52,268 bases of DNA from Ruminococcus sp. (GTDB taxonomy: Bacteria > Bacillota > Clostridia > Oscillospirales > Ruminococcaceae). Positions 7,689 through 15,121 of this stretch are shown in pieces; the first letter of the stretch is position 1, and each line of letters opens with the position of its first letter. The position numbers and the translations under genes are program-made. Under the pieces are notes generated by a model. It saw nothing but the letters and a program-made list of their open reading frames with translations. It ran no database searches and was not told the origin of the DNA. The stretch is taken from the NCBI GenBank assembly GCA_017470535.1, contig JAFUYP010000021.1, positions 1 to 52,268 of the forward strand. Direction: 5' to 3'.

Positions 7689-10625
7689 TTATTTCTTTTT
7701 CTTCTTTGATGCTAACAAAGCGGCTATTGCCAGCGCCAGAGTGCCTGAACCTGCGGCAAGCGCACCTGTCTTCGGGTTGGTCGTAGCGGTGCTGCCTGAT
7801 GTTGTATCTGAATTGTCAGACGATGCGTTTGTGTTGCCCTTGGAGTCATTATCCTTGCTTTCCTTGCCGGTATCCTCTTTGGTATCCTCGTCTTCGTCTT
7901 CGTCGGACTCTTCATCATCTGAGCCTTCTTCGTCGTCAGACTCTTCGTCCTCGTCGCCGGAGTCTTCGTCCTCATTCACAGGCTCTTCGTCCTCTTCGTT
8001 TTCCTGAGCGTTCTCATCGTCGGTGTTTTCCGGTGTCTGAGTATCTTCTTCGTTGTTTTCGTTTTCAGGGTCTGTGTTCTCCTGCTCCTCTGCCTTTTCA
8101 GTCTGTACAGTGAACGTCAGATCCTCCGGGAATATAGCCGGGCGCTCCTCGTCGATATATACCCCCATGAATTTGATCCTTGCAGTGCTCTCTATGCTGC
8201 CTGCCTGGGCGTCCTCCTCGGTAACTGTGTACTCATAAGGGATCTCTAAGACCTTACCGGGAGCCAGCTCGTCGATGGCAGCGTCCTTGTTGTCCTCGCC
8301 GATCATAAACTGCTTACCGTTGATGGTCAGCTCTATCTCACCGTTGCCGTCAAGCTCTGCGATAGTCTTATCAGCGTCAATATTGTATTGCACCTTGATA
8401 ACACCCTTGAGTACATCTCCTGCCTTGTAGCTCTCCTGCTCATCGACAGGCTTATTTGAAACTGAAATGTACTCTGTTTCGGGGTAGCTTCTTACAGCGA
8501 AGTTATCATACTCAAAGCCGTCATTGTTCAGGTCCTTGTTTAGAGCTTTAAGCTCGGTGATGACATCAGCCCAGTCGTTCCACTCATCGCCGCTGCCGAC
8601 AAAGCTCTCGCCCTTGTTGACTACTGCCTTGGTATAGTTTGTAGAAGGAGTATACTTCGCAGGGTCGCCTCCTGCATCGAGATAACGCTCGTGCTCATAA
8701 GGCTCATAATATTCTTTACCCTGCTTGTTCATATCTCTGCTGATGTTGATCTGATAGCCGTCAGGATCCTTGATCGTAACAACTACGGAATACTTTTCTC
8801 CCTCTCTGAGCGACAGTGATCTGCCCATATCTATCATATGATAGCCGATATAGTTGAAATGCTCTGTGCTCTGTGCGAACAGCTCGCCGTCAACAGGAGA
8901 AGATGCGTTATCGCTCAGCTTATAAACGCTGTATTCAACATCGCTCTCGGCAGATGTCACCTCAACACCGATAAATCTTACTGCGCAGTTATTCTCAGCG
9001 GTAAATACGCTTGCCATGCTGATCTCGTCTTCCATAGTGACCCTGTTTTTTCCGACAGTAGGCAGGAAGTCGTACATATCTATATTCTTCAGGAGAAATG
9101 AATCAGGATCGGTATCGAAATTGAAGCTCTCAGCCAGACACATACTCTGATCATAGTATGATAACCAGAAATATCCGTCGCCGCCGTTGCCCCAGTAATT
9201 GTTGTTCTTCGGGTCAGATTCATCGTCGTGCCCCCAGCTGTTCTTCACGAGCCACGCTCCGTCGCCGCCGATAGTTCCGTTGGGGTCGTTGAAGTTTTCC
9301 TTGGAGAAGTTATCGTCATAACCGACTATACATACAGCGTGATTGGAAGGCACCGGCTTGTTGACTGACTCAGGGTCAGACGGATCATAGGTCTTGTCAT
9401 AGGTGTACTGAGCCCATATAGCAGCATCTGCAATATTGCTGGTATGGTTTCCGTCCTTGTCAACAAAGTTCAAATATCCGCCGTCACTGGCGACCTGTCC
9501 CGGCTGTGACTGGTCTGCGTGGAAGCCGACAGCAACACCTCTGCCGTTTACAAGCTCTCTCTTTATAGCCTCAACACCGGCAGGATTATAGACATATTCC
9601 TTGTTCTCATTTACAACAAAGGTCGGAGGAAGAATGTTTCCGTCCTTCAGGAAGTATGCGCTGCTGAAACGGCCTGATTCGTCAAGAGTCCAGTCAACGA
9701 GCTCCTTTGCATATATAAACATATATTTCTTGCCGATATTATCCTCTGAGGGGTTCTCGATAATGGCTTGAAGTCCATTGACCGTTGTGAGCTCATAGTC
9801 GGGGAATTTTGCGAGCTGTTCTTCAATGAGCGCATCTGCATCATCTTTGTTGACGACCTGCCTGAAAAGCGCATCTGCAGCAGTGTTATCCTTACTGTGA
9901 TCGCCGGTGATCTCCTTGCCGCCTATAATGATCTCTATAGATCCGGCTGTTTCATCACTTGTCTGGTAGGGGAAATCCCCTTCCAATGCAGGACCTATGC
10001 CTGCCGAATAAAGTGTATTTACAACGGGATACTGGCCGCCCCTGTTATAGACCTTATTGCTGATCGTTTCCGCTGTATCTCCCTCGGCAATACCTAAATA
10101 GTAGCCCTCTCCTGCCTGCGATTGATACTTTCCGCTTTCCTCAGTCAGCGGCGTATAGGTGTACCAGGCAAGATGCTTTTCTGAGAAGTCAAAGAGGAAC
10201 TTGCGCCAATCGTTTTCGGGGTCGTTGTAGTCCATGTCTTTTGCATATGCAAGGCTTATCTCGGCAGCAGCAGTACCGCCGAAGCTCCAGCAGGTGCCCC
10301 ACGGGTTCTGCAGCTTGACGGGCGAAACATAATTCTTTCCGTCAACATTACGAAGATCGAACTTCTCAGGCAGATCGACCTTATCCATCACCGGGGTATT
10401 GTTATCCGTGATCGAAAGCAGCTCACTCATACCTGCATCACGGTAAGAGGTGTTTTTATTGATCTCATGCATTTTCAGATCACTTTCATGAACAGCCTCA
10501 ACAATGTCGCTCATTGAGTAAGCCTCGGCGCTCAGTACCGAATATGGTACAGGCAGCGAGCCTGCATAGCCTGCCGCAAGCACCAGTGCAGTCAGTGCTG
10601 CTGCGCTCTTACTGATTATTTTCAT
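7689..10625 (-). CDS. Cell-wall-anchored C1 (papain-like) peptidase
   Basis: This 978-aa protein has a signal peptide (about 1-36) and then a papain-like domain: Cys112 in NPWGTCWSFGG, His429 in SNHAVCIVGYDD, and Asn462 in LVKNSWG, the complete catalytic set. Residues from about 490 form a beta-rich region with a lectin-like look. A Glu/Asp/Asn-rich stalk (about 870-940) crosses the wall. The C-terminus has a sorting signal, NPKTG at about 950, a hydrophobic stretch and a KKKKK tail, so a sortase should anchor it. Extracellular proteolysis of host or diet protein, or processing of surface proteins, is inferred. It has its own promoter and terminator. Confidence 0.9.
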   Translation of the reverse strand: MKIISKSAAALTALVLAAGYAGSLPVPYSVLSAEAYSMSDIVEAVHESDLKMHEINKNTSYRDAGMSELLSITDNNTPVMDKVDLPEKFDLRNVDGKNYVSPVKLQNPWGTCWSFGGTAAAEISLAYAKDMDYNDPENDWRKFLFDFSEKHLAWYTYTPLTEESGKYQSQAGEGYYLGIAEGDTAETISNKVYNRGGQYPVVNTLYSAGIGPALEGDFPYQTSDETAGSIEIIIGGKEITGDHSKDNTAADALFRQVVNKDDADALIEEQLAKFPDYELTTVNGLQAIIENPSEDNIGKKYMFIYAKELVDWTLDESGRFSSAYFLKDGNILPPTFVVNENKEYVYNPAGVEAIKRELVNGRGVAVGFHADQSQPGQVASDGGYLNFVDKDGNHTSNIADAAIWAQYTYDKTYDPSDPESVNKPVPSNHAVCIVGYDDNFSKENFNDPNGTIGGDGAWLVKNSWGHDDESDPKNNNYWGNGGDGYFWLSYYDQSMCLAESFNFDTDPDSFLLKNIDMYDFLPTVGKNRVTMEDEISMASVFTAENNCAVRFIGVEVTSAESDVEYSVYKLSDNASSPVDGELFAQSTEHFNYIGYHMIDMGRSLSLREGEKYSVVVTIKDPDGYQINISRDMNKQGKEYYEPYEHERYLDAGGDPAKYTPSTNYTKAVVNKGESFVGSGDEWNDWADVITELKALNKDLNNDGFEYDNFAVRSYPETEYISVSNKPVDEQESYKAGDVLKGVIKVQYNIDADKTIAELDGNGEIELTINGKQFMIGEDNKDAAIDELAPGKVLEIPYEYTVTEEDAQAGSIESTARIKFMGVYIDEERPAIFPEDLTFTVQTEKAEEQENTDPENENNEEDTQTPENTDDENAQENEEDEEPVNEDEDSGDEDEESDDEEGSDDEESDEDEDEDTKEDTGKESKDNDSKGNTNASSDNSDTTSGSTATTNPKTGALAAGSGTLALAIAALLASKKKKK

Positions 10626-10721
10626 TTTTTCTCCTCCTTGATATTATAATGATGTCTGTGCTGTGTGACATTTCCGGTCTTACCCTTCACAGCTGAAAGA
10701 TATGTAAAAATATCTATTATA

Positions 10722-10750
10722 AATTTACCATATATTGCGTAAAATGTCAA
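10722..10750 (-). promoter_or_regulatory. Promoter of the C1 peptidase gene
   Basis: On the minus strand TTGACA (10750-10745), 17 bp, TAAATT (10727-10722). The untranslated leader is then about 90 nt and AT-rich, with the ribosome-binding site AAGGAGGAG just before ATG 10625. Confidence 0.8.
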
Positions 10751-10784
10751 GAGTATGTGATATTATTTTAATTTTATAACTAAA

Positions 10785-10847
10785 TAATATAGGCGTAAAA
10801 ACTAACAAGCCCGTGACCGATAAGACGAATACCCATATAGAAGTTTT
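10785..10847 (+). repeat. Left ~62-bp terminal inverted repeat of the S66 peptidase unit
   Basis: It begins TAATATAGGC and ends CATATAGAAGTTTT. The reverse complement of 12135-12195 begins and ends the same way; by my hand alignment about 49 of 63 positions match with a 2-base gap. The pair brackets 1.4 kb with the S66 gene and a MITE-like repeat. On both sides the conserved block is followed inwards by a strong hairpin. It could be the end of a small mobile element or a pair of related terminator-associated repeats. Confidence 0.7.
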
Positions 10848-10875
10848 GCCCCCAAGCGTTTATGCGCTTAGGGGC
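10848..10875. terminator. Stem-loop inside the left inverted repeat
   Basis: GCCCCCAAGCG (10848-10858) pairs with CGCTTAGGGGC (10865-10875), with one mismatched pair. AT-rich sequence lies on both sides but there is no clean U-run, so terminator activity is uncertain. It may be part of the repeat structure. Confidence 0.5.
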
Positions 10876-10910
10876 ATTATATTTATACGGTTGATAAGAT
10901 AAATTAGAAT

Positions 10911-11090
10911 TTAAGGCAACACCGCACAGAGATTGCGGTGCAGATACGCAGTCAGATTTTTCGGCAGATTGTGCAGAAATTTTGCAGGCATACTGACGTA
11001 TGTCAAAAAATTTATGTGCAAGATGCCGGAAAATATGCAAGTATATGCGCTGCAAAGCCGTCAGGCGGTCTTTGTGCGGAGTTGCCTTAA
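10911..11090. repeat. MITE-like repeat, full-length copy C (inverted orientation)
   Basis: It has TTAAGGCAACACCGCAC at the left and a diverged match (GTGCGGAGTTGCCTTAA) at the right, 180 bp apart. Its reverse complement aligns along its length with copies B and D, sharing CTTGCATATTTTCCG and GAAAAATCTGAC. Its right TTAA supplies the stop codon of the S66 gene (TTA at 11087-11089). Confidence 0.9.
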
Positions 11091-12016
11091 TGCTCTATGA
11101 TTTTAAGGTCAATGCTATTATTTACCGATAAACGAACTCTTCCACCGATAGGAAAAGAGAACATCGGAAATACATGACCGAAATCTACACCAAATACAAT
11201 TGGAATGTCAGGAGATACTTTGTCCTTGACGATTGCTTTTACAATATCTTCGGTCATTTTGCAGCTTTCATCAAATCTGCCGAACACGATTCCTCTTATC
11301 GTGTCTGCTCCGCTGATTTGAAGAAGCGATTGCAGATTACGGTCAAATTCGCACACGAAGTAATCGCCCATGATATTATCATCTTCAAGGAACAATACTC
11401 TATTTTCAATCTCAGGCATATAAGGCGTACCCTGTAATAGATTCAACGTACAAAGATTTCCTCCTATTATCTCGCCCTCACATTTTCCTTTCTGAATGAC
11501 TGTATAACTTTGCGAAGCTGCTGACGGTGTGACAGCGAAAGGAGCGTCACTCATTATACATTCCGAAAAGTATTTTTCCGTATATTCACGCTCGTTAAGA
11601 AATCCGAGTGCCGCAAGGTGAGGTGCATGGTATGTCACCAAGCCCGTTTTTGCATAAACGGCATTAAGTAAAGCTGTTATATCCGAATATCCGCAAAGTA
11701 TCTTCGGATTTGCTCTTATCAGCTCATAATCAAGATACGGCAATATTTCATTTGCATTAAATCCACCGATACAAGCCATTACTGCCTTGACGTTTTTATC
11801 TGCAAATGCTTCATGTATATCATCGACACGAGAGCGAATAGACGAAGATAAAAACATATTAGTTTCTCTGCAATTTTTGGAAAAGGTTACATTGAAGCCC
11901 TTGTCCTTCAGAAAAGTGAATGCGCTGTCATAAATATCAGGACGAACCCTCGTCAAACTGCTTGACGGAGCGATAATTCGAATCTCATCTTCTGGGTTCA
12001 ATTTTTGGGGTATCAT
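11087..12016 (-). CDS. S66 peptidase, LD-carboxypeptidase / MccF-like
   Basis: This 309-aa protein has S66 family features: the nucleophile Ser in CGYSDITAL (about residues 114-122), Glu in LEDDNIMGDY, and the catalytic His in DFGHVFPM near the C-terminus. Family members trim L,D-bonds in peptidoglycan tetrapeptides (LdcA) or cleave microcin C-type nucleotide peptides (MccF); which applies cannot be read from the sequence. It lacks a signal peptide. The gene looks more AT-rich than its neighbours and lies between inverted repeats, which suggests acquisition. It has its own strong promoter (12058-12086). The stop codon is provided by the adjoining repeat. Confidence 0.85.
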   Translation of the reverse strand: MIPQKLNPEDEIRIIAPSSSLTRVRPDIYDSAFTFLKDKGFNVTFSKNCRETNMFLSSSIRSRVDDIHEAFADKNVKAVMACIGGFNANEILPYLDYELIRANPKILCGYSDITALLNAVYAKTGLVTYHAPHLAALGFLNEREYTEKYFSECIMSDAPFAVTPSAASQSYTVIQKGKCEGEIIGGNLCTLNLLQGTPYMPEIENRVLFLEDDNIMGDYFVCEFDRNLQSLLQISGADTIRGIVFGRFDESCKMTEDIVKAIVKDKVSPDIPIVFGVDFGHVFPMFSFPIGGRVRLSVNNSIDLKIIEH

Positions 12017-12057
12017 TCTGTCACCGCCTTATTAAATTCCGATTTATGTTCGTTAAA

Positions 12058-12086
12058 ATTATAGCATAACATTGCTGCATTGTCAA
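12058..12086 (-). promoter_or_regulatory. Promoter of the S66 peptidase gene
   Basis: On the minus strand TTGACA (12086-12081), 17 bp, TATAAT (12063-12058), both perfect matches to consensus. It lies inside the inverted-repeat-bounded unit, so the gene carries its own promoter. Confidence 0.9.
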
Positions 12087-12093
12087 TAAAAAC

Positions 12094-12132
12094 GCCATAG
12101 TACTTCTGACTGTAAATCAGAAATACTATGGC
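12094..12132 (-). terminator. Terminator of the MATE-ATPase gene
   Basis: GCCATAGTACTTCTGA (12094-12109) pairs with TCAGAAATACTATGGC (12117-12132) with one mismatch. On the minus strand GTTTTTATT follows. It stands 60 bases past the MATE stop; the conserved block of the right inverted repeat lies in between. Confidence 0.85.
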
Positions 12133-12134
12133 TT

Positions 12135-12195
12135 AAAACTTCTATATGAGTATCTTTCTTAATAGCCACGAGCTTGTTTTTTGCTGCCTATATTA
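12135..12195 (-). repeat. Right terminal inverted repeat of the S66 unit
   Basis: Read on the minus strand it starts TAATATAGGC and ends CATATAGAAGTTTT like the left copy at 10785. Its outer edge is the stop codon of the MATE gene (TAA at 12195-12193). No target duplication is obvious at the outer borders. Confidence 0.7.
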
Positions 12196-13929
12196 TATCA
12201 TCTCCGCACCGGCTTCTCCTTCACGCCTGAAACGAATCATATTCCGGTTGTAGCCGGTAGTCACAAGATACGCTTTTTCCTCATGTGACTCCATCAGACC
12301 GCTGAGTACCATACTGCTCAGCCCTTCTACACGAAGATCAGGGTCAGTGAGGTCAAACAGTTTTCCCGAATCACGTTCGATGATAAGGACCGAGTCGTCC
12401 TCAAAGAAAAGGGATAGCTCGATTAGAACAGGCTTTTTTGCCTGCCTGTTCTTTTCTATAACAGTCAGACCTATCTCTTCAACAAATAGCGCAGCACGCA
12501 GCGCTTCTTTCTTCAGATACCCATGCGATAACAGGGTGTCTTTCGTTTTCTCTGAGAGCTTGCCGGCGCTTTCCTCGGTCAGCTTGTCGTCCATTACGAC
12601 GATCTCAGACTCCATATCATTCAAAAGAAACGGGAAATTGTCCTTTCCGAAGCGCAGATATACAAAGATAAGCGCAGCTATCAGCGTCAGAAGCGGCGAA
12701 ACGACAAATCCTGCCCACATACCGTTCATACCGAATAGCATACCTCCGACGATCGGGAGCCCCATATACAACGCACCGTTTTGTAAGCAGGCGATACACG
12801 TTGCCATTCTGATATGGTCGATGAGCATATAGTATGAGGTCGTAAGGGAGACTGCGCTCACAAAAGTAAACCCGAGTGATACTATCCTTATCGCCGACAT
12901 CGCCGGTCCAAGTGCTGTATTGTCTGTGGTCCCGAAAAGAGCACAGAACTGTCTTGCAAAAATACAGATAAGTGCAGTCGCTGCCATGCCCTGTATAACC
13001 GCCGCTTTCGCTCCCGACTTCATAACTCTTTTGATAAGGCATGGATTTTTTTCTCCGAAATATGTACCGATGAGCGGCTGCATCGCCATACCGACGCCGT
13101 CGAGTACCACACCGAATTCGATCAGACTGACGACCACTGCAAGAGTGATAAGCCCGGGATCGCCGTAATTCCTTGAAACAAATCCGATAAGAACATAGTC
13201 CATAAGCGCCCAGCACAGATATACCGATGAATCTACGATGCTGTACCGTGACGTCATAAGGAAGTCCTTAAACGAAAGATGCCACACAAAACTAAGCGTG
13301 TTCCCTTTGCGGAAGAAATGCCATATGCAGGCAAAGATGCCGAGCGCATTTCCGATGATAGAGCCGAGGATTATACCTGTCATTCCCATAAGTCTTGCAA
13401 GAATGACGGAGCATACGATATTCCCGCCGATCTGGAATACATAGCAGATATTGTTGCACAATTCGTCTCCGTCGCTGTAAACCATTTGTTCAAGATAGAA
13501 AATAACGATAGTCAGCAAAGCATTTACCGGAGTGAGCATATAGTATTTCAGCGCCTGTTCCCTGATCTCTCCCGAGACACCGTTGATGCTGAAATAAACG
13601 TCCTGTATCAGGAAGATAGCGAGCGCAGATAACAGCCCGATCGAAAGACTTATTATCAGTCCCTGACTGTATATCTCGTCAGCCCTCTTCTTTCTCATAG
13701 CACCGACTTCTCTTGAAAAAACAATACCCACTCCGGTCGAACAAAGGTCGCCGAAAAAGGTCACGAACCCTGTTATGGGCGTGATCGCATTGATCGCCGC
13801 AACTCCTGATTTGCCGACAAAATATCCTGCTATGATACTGTCACAAAGCAGCATGATGTACATGACAGCTTTTGTAAAAATACCCGACAAAAGCATAGAA
13901 CGGAATTTCCGTTCGCAAAATCCATTCAT
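12193..13929 (-). CDS. MATE efflux transporter fused to an RsbW-like ATPase domain
   Basis: At 578 aa it is about 130 residues longer than an ordinary MATE protein. Residues 1 to about 445 are a 12-helix MATE antiporter (a cation-driven drug or metabolite exporter) with two repeats. The extension (about 450-570) looks like a GHKL/HATPase anti-sigma domain: N-box-like LFVEEIGLTVIEKN, then a strand-rich region (PVLIELSLFFEDDSVLIIERD, in two parts) and a C-terminal strand, but the glycine-rich G2 box is not clear. The extension may sense or bind a partner. A promoter at 14205-14233 reads through an RsbW-like remnant into this gene. Confidence 0.8.
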   Translation of the reverse strand: MNGFCERKFRSMLLSGIFTKAVMYIMLLCDSIIAGYFVGKSGVAAINAITPITGFVTFFGDLCSTGVGIVFSREVGAMRKKRADEIYSQGLIISLSIGLLSALAIFLIQDVYFSINGVSGEIREQALKYYMLTPVNALLTIVIFYLEQMVYSDGDELCNNICYVFQIGGNIVCSVILARLMGMTGIILGSIIGNALGIFACIWHFFRKGNTLSFVWHLSFKDFLMTSRYSIVDSSVYLCWALMDYVLIGFVSRNYGDPGLITLAVVVSLIEFGVVLDGVGMAMQPLIGTYFGEKNPCLIKRVMKSGAKAAVIQGMAATALICIFARQFCALFGTTDNTALGPAMSAIRIVSLGFTFVSAVSLTTSYYMLIDHIRMATCIACLQNGALYMGLPIVGGMLFGMNGMWAGFVVSPLLTLIAALIFVYLRFGKDNFPFLLNDMESEIVVMDDKLTEESAGKLSEKTKDTLLSHGYLKKEALRAALFVEEIGLTVIEKNRQAKKPVLIELSLFFEDDSVLIIERDSGKLFDLTDPDLRVEGLSSMVLSGLMESHEEKAYLVTTGYNRNMIRFRREGEAGAEMI

Positions 13930-13945
13930 AATAATGAAACCTGCC

Positions 13946-14125
13946 TCACATAATATACTGTTGACTGTAAACGTATTTCATCTCATCTAACATATTTTTT
14001 ACCATGAAGATGCCCAGACTGCCGATCGGTCTTTCCTCTCCGGAGAGCATAATATCGGCGTCGGGCAGTGTGCTGACAAATCTAAGGACTTCGTCCATAC
14101 GCTCGACCTCAGCGGGGATTCTCAA
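13946..14125 (-). pseudogene. RsbW-like anti-sigma ATPase, middle deleted
   Basis: A frame from TTG 14125 (AAGGA upstream) to TGA at 13948-13946 encodes 59 aa. Its first part, LRIPAEVERMDEVLRFV, matches the start of RsbW/SpoIIAB-type ATP-binding proteins. It runs directly into MLSGEERPIGSLGIFMVKN, the C-terminal G2 region of the same family. The N-box and G1 region (about 80 residues) are missing. This is an in-frame internal deletion; a full protein is about 135-140 aa. It ends 16 bases before the MATE-ATPase start, so the ancestral pair was probably an operon. Confidence 0.7.
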
Positions 14126-14204
14126 TACTTGTTCCTTGGAGTATTATTGCTCCGATCGAGAGTGATTTTTATATCACCCGTCTTTGCGTTTCTGATATGA
14201 TTTA

Positions 14205-14233
14205 ATTATACAATATCTTTACTTGCAAGTCAA
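14205..14233 (-). promoter_or_regulatory. Promoter reading into the RsbW-like remnant and the MATE-ATPase
   Basis: On the minus strand TTGACT (14233-14228), 17 bp, TATAAT (14210-14205). The leader that follows has two small hairpins (GTGATATAAAAATCAC and GGAGCAATAATACTCC) before the TTG start at 14125. The -35 box overlaps the last codons of the next remnant. Confidence 0.8.
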
Positions 14234-14361
14234 GAGCGAAAAGATACGGCTGCATACTCCTCGACCTCGGTGTGTGCAAGCAGATAGTCCGCATGATCCT
14301 TGACGGAATAGGTGTATTCCTTGCCGGACTTCTCGCCGTCAACGAGCTGTGCGGTGTTGCC
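14230..14361 (-). pseudogene. Remnant of a C-terminal domain, joined to a repeat end
   Basis: The minus strand is open from 14361 to TGA at 14232-14230 and encodes 43 residues including SGKEYTYSVKDHADYLLAHT. The YSVKDYADYLL-like helix is reminiscent of C-terminal regions of large extracellular Ruminococcus proteins; this is from memory and uncertain. There is no start codon. Its first bases, AGGCAACACCGCACAG, equal the end of the MITE-like repeats, so the fragment seems cut by one of them. Confidence 0.4.
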
Positions 14362-14362
14362 T
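14347..14362. repeat. Solo end of the MITE-like repeat
   Basis: CTGTGCGGTGTTGCCT is the exact reverse complement of the left terminus of copy C (AGGCAACACCGCACAG). No second end is seen nearby, so this is a fragment or a deletion scar. Confidence 0.55.
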
Positions 14363-14379
14363 ATATTATTTAGACCCAC

Positions 14380-14434
14380 TTAACATAGGTTTAACCTTTC
14401 GGTACTGTTTAAATTAACATTGACCTGCTATAAT
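14380..14434 (+). promoter_or_regulatory. PhoP-box-like direct repeats and -10 box before the two-component genes
   Basis: TTAACA (14380), TTAACC (14391), a weaker GTACTG (14402) and TTAACA (14414) stand 11-12 bases apart, matching the tandem TT(A/T)ACA pattern bound by PhoP in Gram-positives. A -10 TATAAT lies at 14429-14434 with no good -35 (TGTTTA), as expected for an activator-dependent promoter. It implies autoregulation of the genes downstream. Confidence 0.7.
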
Positions 14435-14457
14435 GATAATATCAGGAGTGTGATAAT

Positions 14458-15120
14458 ATGCTGATATATATAGTTGAAGATGATGATAATATCCGTGAGC
14501 TTGAAGCATTTGCAATGAAAAACAGCGGCTATGATACCCGGTGCTTTGCAAGCTCCAAAGAGTTCTGTCAGACGATAGCACAAGCTGTTCCCGACCTTAT
14601 TTTGCTTGACATCATGCTGCCGGGCGACGACGGACTGACGATACTTAAAAAACTGCGTGATGACCCCGATACCGAAAAAATACCGGTCATCATTATTTCC
14701 GCAAAGACGACAGAGCTTGACCGTGTGAAAGGTCTTGACCTCGGTGCAGATGATTATTTGTGTAAACCATTCGGCGTTATGGAGCTTGTCAGCCGTGTGA
14801 AGGCAAGGCTTAGAGGGAAAAGCCGCAGCCGGGAATACCGGTATGCTGAGATACTGCTAAGTGAGGACACCAGAAAGGTTTTCATATCAGGCAGACAGAC
14901 AGAGCTTACCTACAAGGAATTTGAACTGCTCAAAACTCTTATAAAAAGCCCCGGAAAGGCTTTTGCCCGTGACTATCTCATTGATACGATATGGGGGCAG
15001 GAAAGCACAGGGCGTACCCTTGATGTTCATATCCGTACTCTGCGAGCTAAGCTCGGTGAGTGCGGAAGATATATAAGGACTGTCCGCAACGTAGGCTACA
15101 AGCTGGATAAGGACGAGTGA
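14458..15120 (+). CDS. Response regulator, OmpR/PhoB family (PhoP-like)
   Basis: This 220-aa protein has a receiver domain with acidic pocket EDDD (7-10), phospho-acceptor Asp51 in LILLDIMLPG, and the conserved Lys in DDYLCKPFG. A winged-helix DNA-binding domain follows (about 125-218; LTYKEFELLKTL, RTLDVHIRTLRAKL, TVRNVGYKL). It is the first gene behind the PhoP-box-like repeats, and the kinase starts one base after its stop. The downstream phosphate transporter supports a phosphate-responsive role, though that is inference. Confidence 0.9.
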   Translation: MLIYIVEDDDNIRELEAFAMKNSGYDTRCFASSKEFCQTIAQAVPDLILLDIMLPGDDGLTILKKLRDDPDTEKIPVIIISAKTTELDRVKGLDLGADDYLCKPFGVMELVSRVKARLRGKSRSREYRYAEILLSEDTRKVFISGRQTELTYKEFELLKTLIKSPGKAFARDYLIDTIWGQESTGRTLDVHIRTLRAKLGECGRYIRTVRNVGYKLDKDE

Positions 15121-15121
15121 T

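Noticed and set aside
7741-8113. Plus-strand Ser/Leu- and Arg-rich frames opposite the peptidase stalk
   Set aside because: They are antisense images of the GAA/GAC-rich acidic linker; the peptidase on the other strand has clear catalytic motifs.
12617-13216. 199-aa minus-strand frame inside the MATE gene
   Set aside because: It is a shifted frame with Arg/Cys/Tyr-rich composition and no motif; the MATE frame explains the region.
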